NCBI GenBank assembly: GCA_910592005.1 | Contig: CAJVPP010001061.1 | Location: forward strand, 1 to 23,148 | Origin: Funneliformis mosseae | Lineage: Eukaryota; Glomeromycota; Glomeromycetes; Glomerales; Glomeraceae | Length of the DNA stretch: 23,148 bases | Direction of reading: 5' to 3' | Shown here: positions 10,740 through 20,054 of the stretch, in pieces | Layout of the letters: every line of letters starts with the position of its first letter | How positions within the stretch are numbered: position 1 is the stretch's first letter | Notes under the pieces: generated by a model | What the model was told of the DNA's origin: nothing | What the model saw: the letters and a program-made list of their open reading frames with translations, nothing else | Databases searched by the model: none | Position numbers and translations under genes: made by a program

Positions 10740-12010
10740 GGTGGAGATATTATTTCATTTTTTAACCACAGCATCTTCATTATTCCGATTTGATCCATTA
10801 TTTATTAAGCTAAATTAGGTATTGGAATATTTATTTAAAAAACAAATAAACAAAAAACGGGTTTTAAAATATTTTTTTACTCACCTTTACCAAAATGCAA
10901 TTGACATCCATAAAAAAAATTGAGAAGTTGTAAAGTTTCTTTAAGACAAAAATGTTTGTAATGCAAGGGAAATTTCTACCTGAACTGGAATTCATTGCAC
11001 TCTTATGAAAGATATGTTGCCTCTTTGCAAAAGAATGGTAACATTTCTGACATTCATTGACCTGATCAACCACAAAAATTAATCCCAAAAAAATGCTGCC
11101 AAATCAGAAGGATCATCAAGTATAATCATTTCACTACAGTAGGAGAATTGAAGGCCATACTTAAAGAAAAGAATACAAATTTGGAGGTCAGTAAAACAAC
11201 TATCTGGTGAGAACTTCATGATCTTAGTTATGTATTAGTTCTTCTCTAAAAAGTCACTTTATTGACTCAAAAAGCAAAAACAATCACTTGTCTTGAACAC
11301 ATGACTACTTGCATTACAATTGAAAAAAAAGTGGTTTTTTCTGACGAAACCACAATTAAAATATTTCATAATACTATCTGTGCATTTAAAGATAGAAATC
11401 CCATTCAACCCATGGTTAAACATCCTTTCAAGATGCATATTTGGGTCACGATCAATGTCAAAGGAAAGATCAGCATGCAAATATTTAAAGAAAATTTTGA
11501 TTATTACTTGTATCACAAAATTCTTAACGATCATCTCTACAATAATGCAAATAGATTATTGGATCATATTTAGAATTTTTTAGCAAGATAATGACCCAAA
11601 ACATACTTCTAATAATATTAGAAAAGACTTAAAGACTCACCTTACAAATCAGGTTCTTCCGTGACTCTCTTATAGCTCAAACCTCAATCTAATTGAAAAT
11701 GTTTGGGCCAATTTAAAGAAAAAAATTGAAAAAAAGTTAAAAAAATGGTAGCATAAAAAAAATATCAAATGACATTTTTATTAATGTAATTCTTGAAGAA
11801 TGAGATAATTTGATAATTCTGTTTTAATTAACAATATCAATAGTATGCCAAATCAAATTCAAGCATGTATTGATGCAGATAGAAGATATATCAAATATTA
11901 ATTACTTATAGTTATGATTTTTATCTTTATTTTAAAAAAAATTTAACTTAGATATAAAATTATATGTATAAAGTTAAAAAACTGTCTGCTATTACTTTTA
12001 GCGGGAATTG
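10717..12010 (+). mobile_element. Complete Tc1/mariner-like element nested in the Tigger transposase
   Basis: The terminal inverted repeats are cagttcctgctaagaataat at 10717 onward and the complement of attacttttagcgggaattg ending at 12010. They agree at most positions over about 23 bp. A TA lies directly outside each end (10715-10716 and 12011-12012), the standard Tc1/mariner target duplication. The 1294-bp length and the decayed plus-strand transposase gene inside both fit the superfamily. It interrupts the Tigger reading frame in opposite orientation, so it arrived later. Confidence 0.85.
11040..11901 (+). pseudogene. Tc1-like (DDE) transposase, decayed
   Basis: This is a transposase of the Tc1 branch of Tc1/mariner, which would catalyse cut-and-paste transposition. 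Visible pieces in order are an HTH-like remnant (TTVGELKAILKEKN, then SKTTIW), the first catalytic Asp in KVVFSDETTIKIF (Asp codon 11343-11345), KMHIWVTINVKGKI, then after a frameshift near 11573 the motif QDNDPKHTS (Asp codon 11587-11589), and LNLIENVWANLKKKI (Glu codon 11695-11697). I count 35 residues between the second Asp and the Glu; the common Tc1 spacing is 34. Stops include TAG at 11581-11583, where Gln is usual, and TGA at 11662-11664, where Trp is usual. The last in-frame piece ends at 11901. The left limit is uncertain. Confidence 0.8.
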
Positions 12011-12012
12011 TA
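11988..12012 (-). repeat. Right TIR plus TA duplication of the Tc1-like element
   Basis: This is the inverted partner of 10715-10739. It reads attacttttagcgggaattg and then the TA that forms the second half of the target duplication. Confidence 0.8.
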
Positions 12013-13022
12013 TAGCAAGGTTATTTATATTTTTAAAAAAAGTTTTTTTTATATTAATTGAAAATTACATTAAAATTTTTTAGAATTCATTATTTTAAAG
12101 CTATTTATGATATTCTTATTACATAGTTGAAGATGTGCAGTTGTATTAGGTAGTAAAAATTTAATTTCTATATTAGTTAATTCCACACTTTTTTATAAAG
12201 CATGAACAGGAGCATTATCTACTAAGAGAAGAATATTTCATCCTTTTAATCTAATTGTTGCATCAAGTTGACAAATCCAATCATTCCAGATAGAGATTTA
12301 CATCCAAGTTTTATATTCCAATAATTTTCTACTGATAAAGATGACTTGGATAAATTTTTTAGGTGACGAGAATTCTTGTATTTATGAATGAATACTGGTT
12401 TAAGCTTTTCTGTACCAGTTGTATTAAAACAAAGAAGAACTATCACATGATCTTTTGATTGTTTTTTTCCAGATATAGGTCTATTAGAGATTGTTCTTTT
12501 AGTTTTTATTTTCTAATATAAATAGTTTCATCAGAGTTAAAGATATTATCAAGATTATATCCATAAATCAAATCTTGAAACTTTATTCTAAATTCATCAA
12601 GTTTTTCAAGTGGTACACTTGCAGCCTCTCCTTGTTTTAAATAACAAGAAAGATTATGTTTTTTTTAAACTCATTAATCTAATTATTACTTCCTTTAAAA
12701 TTTTCAATTTATAAAGAGACGTAAACATCATAGCCTTTTCATGTAGAACTTGATCACTAATATCAATATCACTTTTTAAAGCTTTTAATACCTATAATGT
12801 AAGTGCTTCTTCAATTTCTGGAAAAGTTACTTTAACTTGTCTTTTACCTTTAGCTATAGGTGCTTATTTTAATGTATCACTAATGCATTCTTTTCTAACA
12901 TCAAATAACTTTGCTAGTTCTTTATTTTTTATAGAAGGTTCAGTAATTTTTCTAAGACATATTTCATGCTTTTGGGCAAGAGTTAAGGAGCTTCTTTTTA
13001 GCAAAGATTTTTCTTAAAACAT
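12013..13022 (-). pseudogene. Tigger/pogo transposase, N-terminal and catalytic part
   Basis: The start is the ATG at 13022, immediately followed by a stop in this decayed copy. The N-terminal DNA-binding half reads LTLAQKHEICLRKI, then KNKELAKLFDV (psq-type HTH), followed by a CENP-B-type HTH region with QVLHEKAMMF. The catalytic domain has FNSDETIYI (Asp codon 12530-12532), TVLLCFN-like sequence in the open frame 12246-12446 (VLLCFNTTGTEKLKPVFI), and LLVDNAPVHAL (second Asp codon 12217-12219). The third acidic position, usually QPxDxGII, reads QLCNKNIINSF here, with Asn at 12118-12120, so the active site is damaged. Several stops and frameshifts are present. The C-terminal continuation lies at 9948-10714, beyond the Tc1-like insertion. 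Confidence 0.8.
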
Positions 13023-13427
13023 TTTATTTTGAGTTTAGGATAATATCATTTAATATGTGAAAAAAATAATTAACTGGATCAGTTCAATCAGGGGGACTAC
13101 TTTTGTTATAATCAAAATAAAATATGATAATTTTCCTTTTTGATTTTAATCAAATGATTCTAGCTTTTAAAGGCAAATTCGAATTGCAATTTTTATTTAA
13201 TAATTTCATATGATCAAAATTCATGTAACATTTTAAAAATTCGGTATAGTGGAACCTTTGTTATATCGAGTGTTATTTTACTAATAACTGTTCTAACATT
13301 TAAATTCGCATTACGAGTTACAAAAAATTTACTATAAAAATTCGTTATTCTAAATATTATTATTTTTAAATAAATCTGTACCTGAACTTTTCTTCACAAT
13401 AGCAATATAAAAATTCATTATAGTAAG

Positions 13428-13558
13428 TAAAGATGGTCCCCATAATTATTTTCAAATTTCAATTGAGTTGCAACTTAATTGCGCCATAAGGAAATTTAAT
13501 TGCGCCACAAGTTGCAACTCAATTGCGCCATTTTTTTCAATTGCGGTGACCATCTTTA
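13428..13558. mobile_element. 131-bp MITE with 8-bp target duplication, inside the Tigger end
   Basis: The ends are taaagatggtccc at 13428 and ggtgaccatcttta ending at 13558, and they pair. The flanks are the identical 8-mer atagtaag at 13420-13427 and 13559-13566. Removing the element and one copy restores the Tigger terminal sequence. Inside are perfect 16-bp inverted arms (aattgagttgcaactt at 13461-13476, complement at 13509-13524) and three direct copies of aattgcgcca at 13477, 13498 and 13521. An 8-bp duplication fits hAT-like elements, among others. There is no coding capacity. Confidence 0.75.
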
Positions 13559-13577
13559 ATAGTAAGGGTGAATTGTA

Positions 13578-14515
13578 CAACTTATTAATATGCCAGGAAT
13601 TGAAATTATACCTTTATGTGTAATTAATTTAATATATTTTAATTATAAATTCATCTTTTTTAAAAATATGGAATATTTATACATGTACGACAATTTTTTC
13701 ATACATATACAGTAATTTATTTTATACTAAAAATGTATATATACCATACATACAAAAAAAAATACATATTTAGGTAACTGTAAAATACGTTTTTGTAACA
13801 CCCAATAGAAGCACAGCTGGGTGTGACACTATAACACCAGTGACGCACGACTTAAATATGTGATAGGTTTGCCAATTATGTGGCGCAGCTGTCAATTGAT
13901 CTGACTTACTTTACCTTGTTAGCAACCAATAACAGTTCGTGTTTGATTTGATAAGCTTTGTTGATATTATAGTATGAATTTTTCTCTTTTTTTTTACTCA
14001 CACTATCTACTCAGTAAAAGCAAATATTTCCTCTCAATCAAGACCTTTCTTTTCACTTTTACTATGCGAAAGTGTCTGATAACCCTTCGAAAGCTCATTT
14101 AAAATTAAAGTTTTCAAAAGTTACACAACTAGTAATTCATGAAACAGTATGGAAGGCGATAATATTTAATAGGTTTGTTAATTATGCACCTGTTATCTCT
14201 ATCGATATTTTCTTTTTTAAAATACTTTATATAGAATATTTTGAAAACCCGAGTTTTGGGATGAACTTTATTTCGAACAAAATATTGTATTCATTGTTAC
14301 ATTATCGATAATTTTTACTATAACATGTATATAGTTTTTTTTATCTTGTTTTATGATTTTTATTGTATTATGTAGTTTATTTTATTTATTAATTTGTTAA
14401 TATTAATTTAAAATATATTTACAATAACGATAAAGTTATTATTAATTAAACTCATTCATGGTATTTATTGTTCATTAAATTGTATTTATTTGTTTATTAT
14501 TTTATAGATTTATTC
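13578..14515. other. Interval between the Tigger element and the MULE coding region
   Basis: Most of this is probably the MULE 5' non-coding region. A possible MULE end (ataacaccagtgacgcacga) lies at about 13831. A small hairpin (aacaccca ... tgggtgt) lies at about 13796-13824, and a ccaataacag box is near 13926. An ORF of 79 codons at 14072-14311 begins SDNPSKAHLKLKFSKVTQLV. I do not recognise it, and it could be a MULE 5' exon. Confidence 0.4.
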
Positions 14516-15406
14516 ATGGAGTCTTTTACAGATATTTTAAAAACGGTTCTTCCATGCAATTATACTTATTTAATCCAAAAACTCGTTATTCTATCACAAT
14601 GCCGAACACAAGAGAAATTTTAAGTTGAAAATTTTGAGCTAGATGCATTTGTAGATGTATGTAATAAAGAAGAAGCATCTGGATGGATTGCAGCATTCGA
14701 ATCGTATTTAAAAACTACAATGCTAAAATCAAGGGGATTTAAATTAACAGGAAACCAAGTTCTTTGTCGAGAATTTAGGCACTATATCCACAGTTATCAG
14801 GTCAAGAAAAAGCAAGGAAAAAATTGTATAATCAAACATTCGCAGTCATCTCGAACGCGAGATATCAACTGTATTGCAAGCATTCATATTCGATTAGAAT
14901 GTTGGAAACTTCTACATACCCATCCATTAGAAATCAGTATTAATTTACCCATAACTATGTAATCAATTCAGCTGAGTCACTAAGTTTTCGCTGTGTCAAA
15001 GGTGAAGTCAAAGAAAAACTTGTTGAGTTATTCAAAGATGGATATTAACTTGCCTCCGCATTGTTTACTTACGAAGATAAACTGTACTTTAATGCCACAA
15101 ACGATCAAGAGTTATTAGAAACACTTTCAGACTGAGTTAGCAATCCAGATTATGCTCCAGTTCTTCATCTTTTTCAAAAATATCGTGAGACTACACTTGG
15201 CAGTTGTAATGGTGAATTAATGTTCGTGCGCTTAAGATTAATAGTTGAAGAATATAACAATTCAGGTCATGAGAAAAGCGATAAATTTATTAAAAACAAT
15301 TCTTCCTGAAAATGCATTTTTTGGACGCGGTTCATTGGGTCTAATTATTTTTCTAACAGATGATTCCAATGCAGAACGTAATGCTCTAAAACATGTTAAC
15401 CTCAAG

Positions 15407-15511
15407 GTATATATCTAAAATTCAATAAAAAAAATTTATATTTTTTAAGTTTTAAAGTTTGAAATTAATATTAATACCTTATTTTTTTAACTTTTGATTG
15501 AAATATTATAG
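15407..15511 (+). other. MULE intron 1 (probable)
   Basis: The junctions are CTCAAG|gtatatat and attatag|GAATCTGAC. It separates the TDDSNAERNALKH part from the CxFHILQAFWR part, which are near neighbours in MULE transposases. The length is 105 bp. Confidence 0.6.
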
Positions 15512-16102
15512 GAATCTGACTTTTGTACATGTTTCACATTCTACAGGCATTTTGGAGGTGACTTCACGATGCTAAACATAAGATTAAAAAGGAAGATCAA
15601 ACGCCTATAATGAACAAGGTGAAAAAAATTTTTTACCCATCATCAAGTTCAGAAATGGATTCAAACTACTATGAATTTGCACAGACATTTTATTACGTTT
15701 ACCCTCTATTCCAAAAACATTTTGAATTCTTGTGGGAACGTCATCAGTGTTATGCATTATCCTTTCGAGTTGGACTACCAACTCGAAAGAATAACACAAA
15801 TAATTATGTAGAACGTAGTTTCAGCATTTTAAAAGACATTATTTTTGCAAGAACACAAGCATATAATATAGTACAAGTATTTCAGTTTTAATAACAAATA
15901 TCGAGAGATTCTATGAGCGGAGACTACTTGAAATTGCGCATAAACATCCTAGACACTTACGTGTTGCAAAACGTTTTTTGTGTCCTGGCTGGGAAAGAGT
16001 AAATGCAATTTTATTAAAGAAACAGGTGTTAATAATGAATTTTCAGTATAAAGTACTAGACAAGATGACCTGTTCTATATTGTAAACAGTGAGATCGGGA
16101 CA

Positions 16103-16144
16103 TGTACTTGTCCTATTAGAGTATCTGGAGCGCCCTGCAAACAT
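16103..16144 (+). other. SWIM-type zinc finger codons in the MULE pseudogene
   Basis: CTCPIRVSGAPCKH fits CxC-x8-CxH, the SWIM metal-binding pattern seen at the C-terminal side of MULE transposases, where it is thought to bind DNA or protein. All four ligands are preserved although the gene around it is broken. Confidence 0.8.
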
Positions 16145-16239
16145 CAGGGTGCAGTTGCAATGAAATATCACATCGCAATACTCAACTCTATACCTTCATT
16201 GACATCTGAAGTTCGTATGATATATGCCTATGTTGCTTG

Positions 16240-16298
16240 GTAAGTGAGGTTTTTTGTAAATTGTATTTTTGATATTTATGATTAATTACTTTCCTTAG
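16240..16298 (+). other. MULE intron 2 (probable)
   Basis: The junctions are TTGCTTG|gtaagtgag and ttccttag|GTTATACTTC, both strong signals. Joining them leaves the two coding frames out of register by one step, so an indel has probably occurred nearby. The length is 59 bp. Confidence 0.6.
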
Positions 16299-16422
16299 GT
16301 TATACTTCTGAAAATAGTTCTTTTTATGCATTATTGCGACCAATATCCACTCCACAGGTTCAAGAATCTACATTGCAAGATATTTACCCTAATAATATTC
16401 TTGATGAACATATTGAACGGAG

Positions 16423-16503
16423 GTACCGTGTAAATATTCTGTAATATTTTGTGTACCTGCTTGAAAAAATTTTAACTGAAATCTATTTTTTTGATCCTTT
16501 TAG
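16423..16503 (+). other. MULE intron 3
   Basis: The junctions are GAACGGAG|gtaccgtg and ccttttag|GGTTCCTAAC. Splicing gives EHIERRVPNEESTDID in frame. The length is 81 bp. Confidence 0.7.
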
Positions 16504-17114
16504 GGTTCCTAACGAAGAAAGTACTGATATTGATTATACTTCGTTTGTTACATTTTTAGAGGAAGTTAAATCAGACTATCAAATTGCTAGTCCTCAGTTA
16601 CGCACTGCACTAGATAAGTTTGCAGAGCGATATTGTTCAGCAAAATCAAAGTCTTTTCCCCAGCTTACTTGTTATCTCTATGACCTTAATCGTAGTTTAA
16701 ACCCAACAGCCCGTGTTAAAAGTGGTTCAATGATCCGTGTCCAAGTTGAATCCGTTAAAAGGCGAAAGACTAAAGGTTCTGGTGGTAGAAAGCGAAAACT
16801 ACCTAATACTATTTGTGATGAAAAGGAAACTTTGAACCCCCATGTTATTCCTGCACGAAAAAGAGGTTGAAGACTAAAAAAAGTCATAATTTAAGCACGC
16901 ATATAGCGAATAATCAGCCGAATTAAAGGTATTACTTTATTTTTTTAGCGTAGAAGTTAATCACCCAATTTTTGTTACTATGTTCAATGCAAATGGTAAT
17001 TATATGTATGAGGAAGGCAAGATAATAATTCATATTAAAGATTATCACATTCTTTATTAAGATTACATTTGTAACATGTAAATCGAAGAAAATGATAGTA
17101 TTTTATTACTTTTA

Positions 17115-17420
17115 AATGGGTGGTTATTAATTAAAGACAAAAATATTAAGACAAAAAACATCGGAAAAAAGAATAAAAAACAAAAAAAAAAAAAAAAAAT
17201 GTACAAACTATATTAATTAAAAACAAAAATATTAAGACGAAAAACATCGGAAAAAATAATAAAAACAAAAATAAAAAACAAAAAAAAACGAACATTAGAA
17301 TAAAAAAGCAAAAACAAAACATTAAATGACGGAAAAAACAACAGAAACTAGAATATAACAACCAAAAAAAAAGTATTAAAGCAAAAAAAATAGGCATTAA
17401 AACGAAAAACAAAAGAAATC
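17115..17420. repeat. Purine-rich degenerate tandem repeat
   Basis: A block containing acaaaaatattaagac, then aaaaacatcggaaaaaa, occurs at about 17136-17175 and again at about 17222-17260. Weaker echoes (cattaaatgacggaaaaaac, then cattaaaacgaaaaacaaaa) follow at about 17317 and 17395. The strand is almost free of C and T apart from att. The open frame on the minus strand is pure Phe/Leu low complexity and is not a gene. Confidence 0.55.
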
Positions 17421-17693
17421 GGCGAAAATTTTATTCATGAATTTTTTTTTAAAATTTGGGCGATTACGGTTGGCTGTGCCACATACTCTAAGTAATATAA
17501 TATACATTTCAACCAATCATATTTCTTGAAAATTGCATCAAAATCTAACCAACGTATAGTTACAGTAAATTATTACAATATTAATTTAAAGTGTGTCTGA
17601 CGTTATAACACTTTTATTGGATGGAAGTATCTATATCAGTCATTGATTGTGACAATATGCAATCCGATATATCAAAACCGGAACACCTGATCT

Positions 17694-17972
17694 AAATGAT
17701 ATTTTGACTGGAACGGATTATTTATTTATGCCAACGAGGCAACACACTGTGAATTTATTTCAATATTACATGCATCAATCATCACTAAAAAACTTACTTC
17801 TCAAGATATTTTTATAGTGTTGCAAAAGGATATTTCAGGAGGAGTCGTCAGGCGAAATAAAAGGAATATCATTAATAATCAGTTAAAATTATTTCACTGC
17901 GATACATATACTCGATACAGAAATGAATCAAAATTTTTCACTAGGTTCAAGAAAGATCAAATGGTTTGCATA
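17694..17972 (+). CDS. Unidentified open frame without a start codon
   Basis: An uninterrupted frame of about 90 codons begins YFDWNGLFIYANEATHCEF, continues HASIITKKLTSQDIFIVL and KDISGGVVRRNKRN, and stops at about 17970. No ATG opens it, so it may be an internal exon or a gene fragment. The stretch around HASIITKKLTSQDI faintly recalls the end of histone H3, but the match is too weak to name. No function is assigned. Confidence 0.25.
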
Positions 17973-18495
17973 TAAATTGATGCTTCCACATTAGACATCA
18001 AATAATTTTATTTTTTAAAAAAAAAACTCTTCGACGTTTTCTAAATTATAGCTAAATAGGTTCATAAGCCGAGATATCGTGATCCCATCCAGTATACATG
18101 CATTTGGTGACGCTACAGCAAGACTAACACGAACGATTTGTCAGGACTTTTAAAAAGATCCTGGCGGATCTATATTTTTTTTTTTAAAGGAAATGTGATT
18201 TCTGAGTATCAACATCTATTGTTAGAAAATCATCGTGGAATTTTAGTTTCTTTTATAATAGATAAATAAAATATGTTATAAAAGATAATAATTAATAGTG
18301 CAATATATTTAAACAATTTATAAAAATATGCATATTGCAGCAATTAAAATCTAATTATCCTATTATATTTTTACTCAATAAAAATTATTTTTTAATATTA
18401 AAGAATTTTTCTTCTTATTTCGTTCTTTTTCTCTACAAATTTAACATCTTTAAAAACTTCAAAAAACAAATACTTAAAATAGATTTTATTCTTAA
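17973..18495. other. AT-rich interval with one short protein-like fragment
   Basis: No complete gene is visible. On the plus strand, near 18075-18165, one frame reads IPSSIHAFGDATARLTRTIC and then QDF before a TAA, within DNA of higher GC than its surroundings. I do not recognise it. From about 18180 on the sequence is A/T-rich and empty. Confidence 0.35.
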
Positions 18496-18738
18496 TCATA
18501 TTATTTGAAAATACATAACAAAAGAAGTTGCCAAATTTCTGAACGCTGCTGCAACTATTCCCGGACAAATTTCAGTATTCCTTTTCACGGGGTAGTTATT
18601 CAGAATTATATTAGGCTCTTCCCCAGTTCTCTTTAATAAAATAAATTGTCCAATGTTAATTCTATTCTTCAATGCTGCACTGAATCTAAACAATATTTTC
18701 TTCAGATACTTTAATCTACTACGGTTTACTTTTAACAA
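18496..18738 (-). CDS. Unidentified short open frame, minus strand
   Basis: This frame of 80 codons reads FSAALKNRINIGQFILLKRT, then GEEPNIILNNYPVKRN and EICPGIVAAAFRNLATSF. Its composition looks more like a real protein than the overlapping plus-strand frame does. It may be a fragment of an exon. I do not recognise a family, no signal peptide or membrane span is evident, and no neighbour helps. Confidence 0.25.
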   Translation of the reverse strand: MLKVNRSRLKYLKKILFRFSAALKNRINIGQFILLKRTGEEPNIILNNYPVKRNTEICPGIVAAAFRNLATSFVMYFQII

Positions 18739-18865
18739 CCAACGAAATTTTGAGTTAAAGAAAACTGCAAAGAATGAGTGGCATAAAATTTATTATGATT
18801 CCTATGGAAATTTGTCTACAATTTACTTAACTGCATTCATTGTTATAACTTATTTAAGCCGTTGA

Positions 18866-19677
18866 TTTTTATTTATGATACAATTTGCGTTTCAATATAA
18901 AGAAATAAGTTGTACATTCTTATGATGATGCATAATAATATTTTAATTCACGTCTCTCATTCGAATAATACTACAATTACGTCAGCGGCTAATAATGTGT
19001 GGCTAATCGAATTCCCGGACACGGGTGGCGATATGGAAAATCGGTATATAAATATCTAAAAATATCGAAGGGTAATTCGATCCTTGACAAATTTTTTTTT
19101 AATTTGATTTTTTAAATTTTTATAATACTTTTTTAAAAAATTTTTTTTAAAACATGTCGTATCCTTGCCAACTTGCCATCTGTAGAAATCATCATAGTGA
19201 TTTGGTAATAAAGCAAAATGATATTCAAAATCCTCTTTCTGTACTCGAATTTCTGGCAACAGCGCCTCCAACAATCTTAAAAAGCATTTTAAAAGAGTTC
19301 TTGATTATGCAGAATACCTTTGTTAATCGATTAGGAATGTGCATTTTTCACGCGGTGACAATATTAAAATGTTGTACATAATAAACAATTCAAAAATGTC
19401 CGTATGAGTTCAAAAACTTTAGATTCCTTGGGACAATATCAAATAATATTAACCACCAAATTCTCCCATAAGGGTGAGTTGCGGGATATTCTGGTAAGAC
19501 TGGTTCCTGTTCGCAAACTTCGTGAACTTGGGCTTTTTTTTGGTTACTTGGGTCTCAATTTTTTTTAATATCTGGTTATTTTATTGCGATAGCGAGACTT
19601 TACGACTTATGGATTAAAGTTACATTCCATCGGGTAGCTTCGATAATTTACTCGAGATGCTATTCATGGTTGGAACT
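18866..19677. other. Interval upstream of the topoisomerase II remnant
   Basis: A patch at about 18948-19075 is less AT-rich and holds tatataaata near 19042, which could be an old core promoter. Overlapping open frames at 19154-19381 (plus) and 19056-19274 (minus, with LLPEIRVQKEDFEYHFALL) cannot be told apart and match nothing I recognise. The topoisomerase II ATPase (GHKL) domain, which should precede the part at 19678, is not visible here. Confidence 0.35.
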
Positions 19678-19823
19678 TTATTACGTTTTAACAAGTGAAT
19701 TTCGATGATCATGACGGATCAAGATCACAATTGAAGCCGTTTAAAAGTATTGATAATCAATTTCTTGGATCATGTCTCTCCCTCCTTGCAAAATTTCCGG
19801 ATTTCTTATGGGAATTCTTTAAG

Positions 19824-19892
19824 GTATTAAACCATTATATCATGTTAATAAACAATCTCGAGATCAAATAATCATTTATCAATTTTTATTAG
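19824..19892 (+). other. Retained intron in the topoisomerase II remnant
   Basis: The junctions are CTTTAAG|gtattaaa and ttattag|TGTACAAAGG. Removal joins the SGFLMEF-like part to KCTKGDQEV, adjacent in the family. The length is 69 bp. Confidence 0.65.
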
Positions 19893-19915
19893 TGTACAAA
19901 GGGTGATCAAGAAGT

Positions 19916-20054
19916 AGTGTTTAAGCGAAACTATTTTTAAATTCCGAAACGTTTCGCCCAGAGAATTTTTCTATGGTCAGAAACTATCCGAAAACTATGA
20001 AACCCCAAATATTTTCGCAGATCAATTTGTCAAAATTAGTTCGCCAGAAACACT
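19916..20054. mobile_element. 139-bp MITE with 10-bp target duplication in a topoisomerase II exon
   Basis: The ends pair: agtgtttaagcgaaact at 19916 and the complement of ttagttcgccagaaacact ending at 20054. Similarity continues inward (attttt..aaat). The flanks are the identical 10-mer atcaagaagt at 19906-19915 and 20055-20064. Removing the element plus one copy restores KGDQEVSFFTIPEY, a conserved topoisomerase II segment, which independently confirms the borders. A duplication of 9-11 bp is typical of Mutator-like elements. There is no transposase. Confidence 0.85.

Larger units (their letters stand above)
9371..13577 (-). mobile_element. Pogo/Tigger-type DNA transposon, interrupted by two insertions
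   Basis: The ends carry matching inverted sequences: gttcacccttactata at 9375-9390 on the left, and on the right the complement of tatagtaa / gggtgaattgtaca (about 13421-13578) once the inserted MITE is removed. Further subterminal copies of ttcgctatag- and ttcgttat-like sequence lie inside both ends. The element codes on the minus strand for a CENP-B-type transposase in pieces. A Tc1-like element (10717-12010) and a 131-bp MITE (13428-13558) lie inside it. Outer bases and a TA duplication are not clear, so the limits are approximate. Confidence 0.7.
14516..16870 (+). pseudogene. MULE transposase with SWIM zinc finger, decayed
   Basis: The first Met (14516) opens ESFTDILKTV; the frame has a TAA at 14621-14623. 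A WRKY/FAR1-like N-terminal region follows (VCNKEEASGWIAAFESYL, then WKLLHTHPLE). The next frame gives VINSAESLSFRCVKGEVKEK, with stops at 15046-15048 and 15133-15135. The DDE core retains LPENAFFGRGS and FLTDDSNAERNAL (Asp near 15359-15364), HILQAFWR-stop-LHDAKHKI (TGA at 15559-15561, Trp expected) and NNYVERSFSILKD (likely catalytic Glu). The segment expected to hold the first catalytic Asp is missing near 15280. The SWIM finger reads CTCPIRVSGAPCKH (16103-16144). The C-terminal exon (16504-16870) is open and basic, with RRKTKGSGGRKRKL, a likely nuclear localisation signal, and it stops at 16868-16870. Confidence 0.85.
13831..17611 (+). mobile_element. Mutator-like element (MULE), decayed
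   Basis: The extent is inferred from a plus-strand MULE transposase gene and from weakly matching inverted ends: ataacaccagtgacgcac..cttaaat at 13831-13857 against the complement of atttaaagtgtgtctgacgttat at 17584-17606. The match is imperfect and no target duplication was found, so the borders are tentative even though the coding core is clear. Confidence 0.4.

Noticed and set aside
11259..11534. Minus-strand ORF opposite the Tc1-like transposase
   Set aside because: The plus strand here carries the clear VVFSDETT transposase frame, so this is its shadow.
16678..16887. Minus-strand ORF over the MULE last exon
   Set aside because: The plus strand is an open basic exon that continues in frame from a good splice acceptor.
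17146..17412. 88-codon Phe/Leu-rich minus-strand ORF
   Set aside because: It is only the complement of a purine-rich repeat. The apparent membrane protein is a composition artefact.
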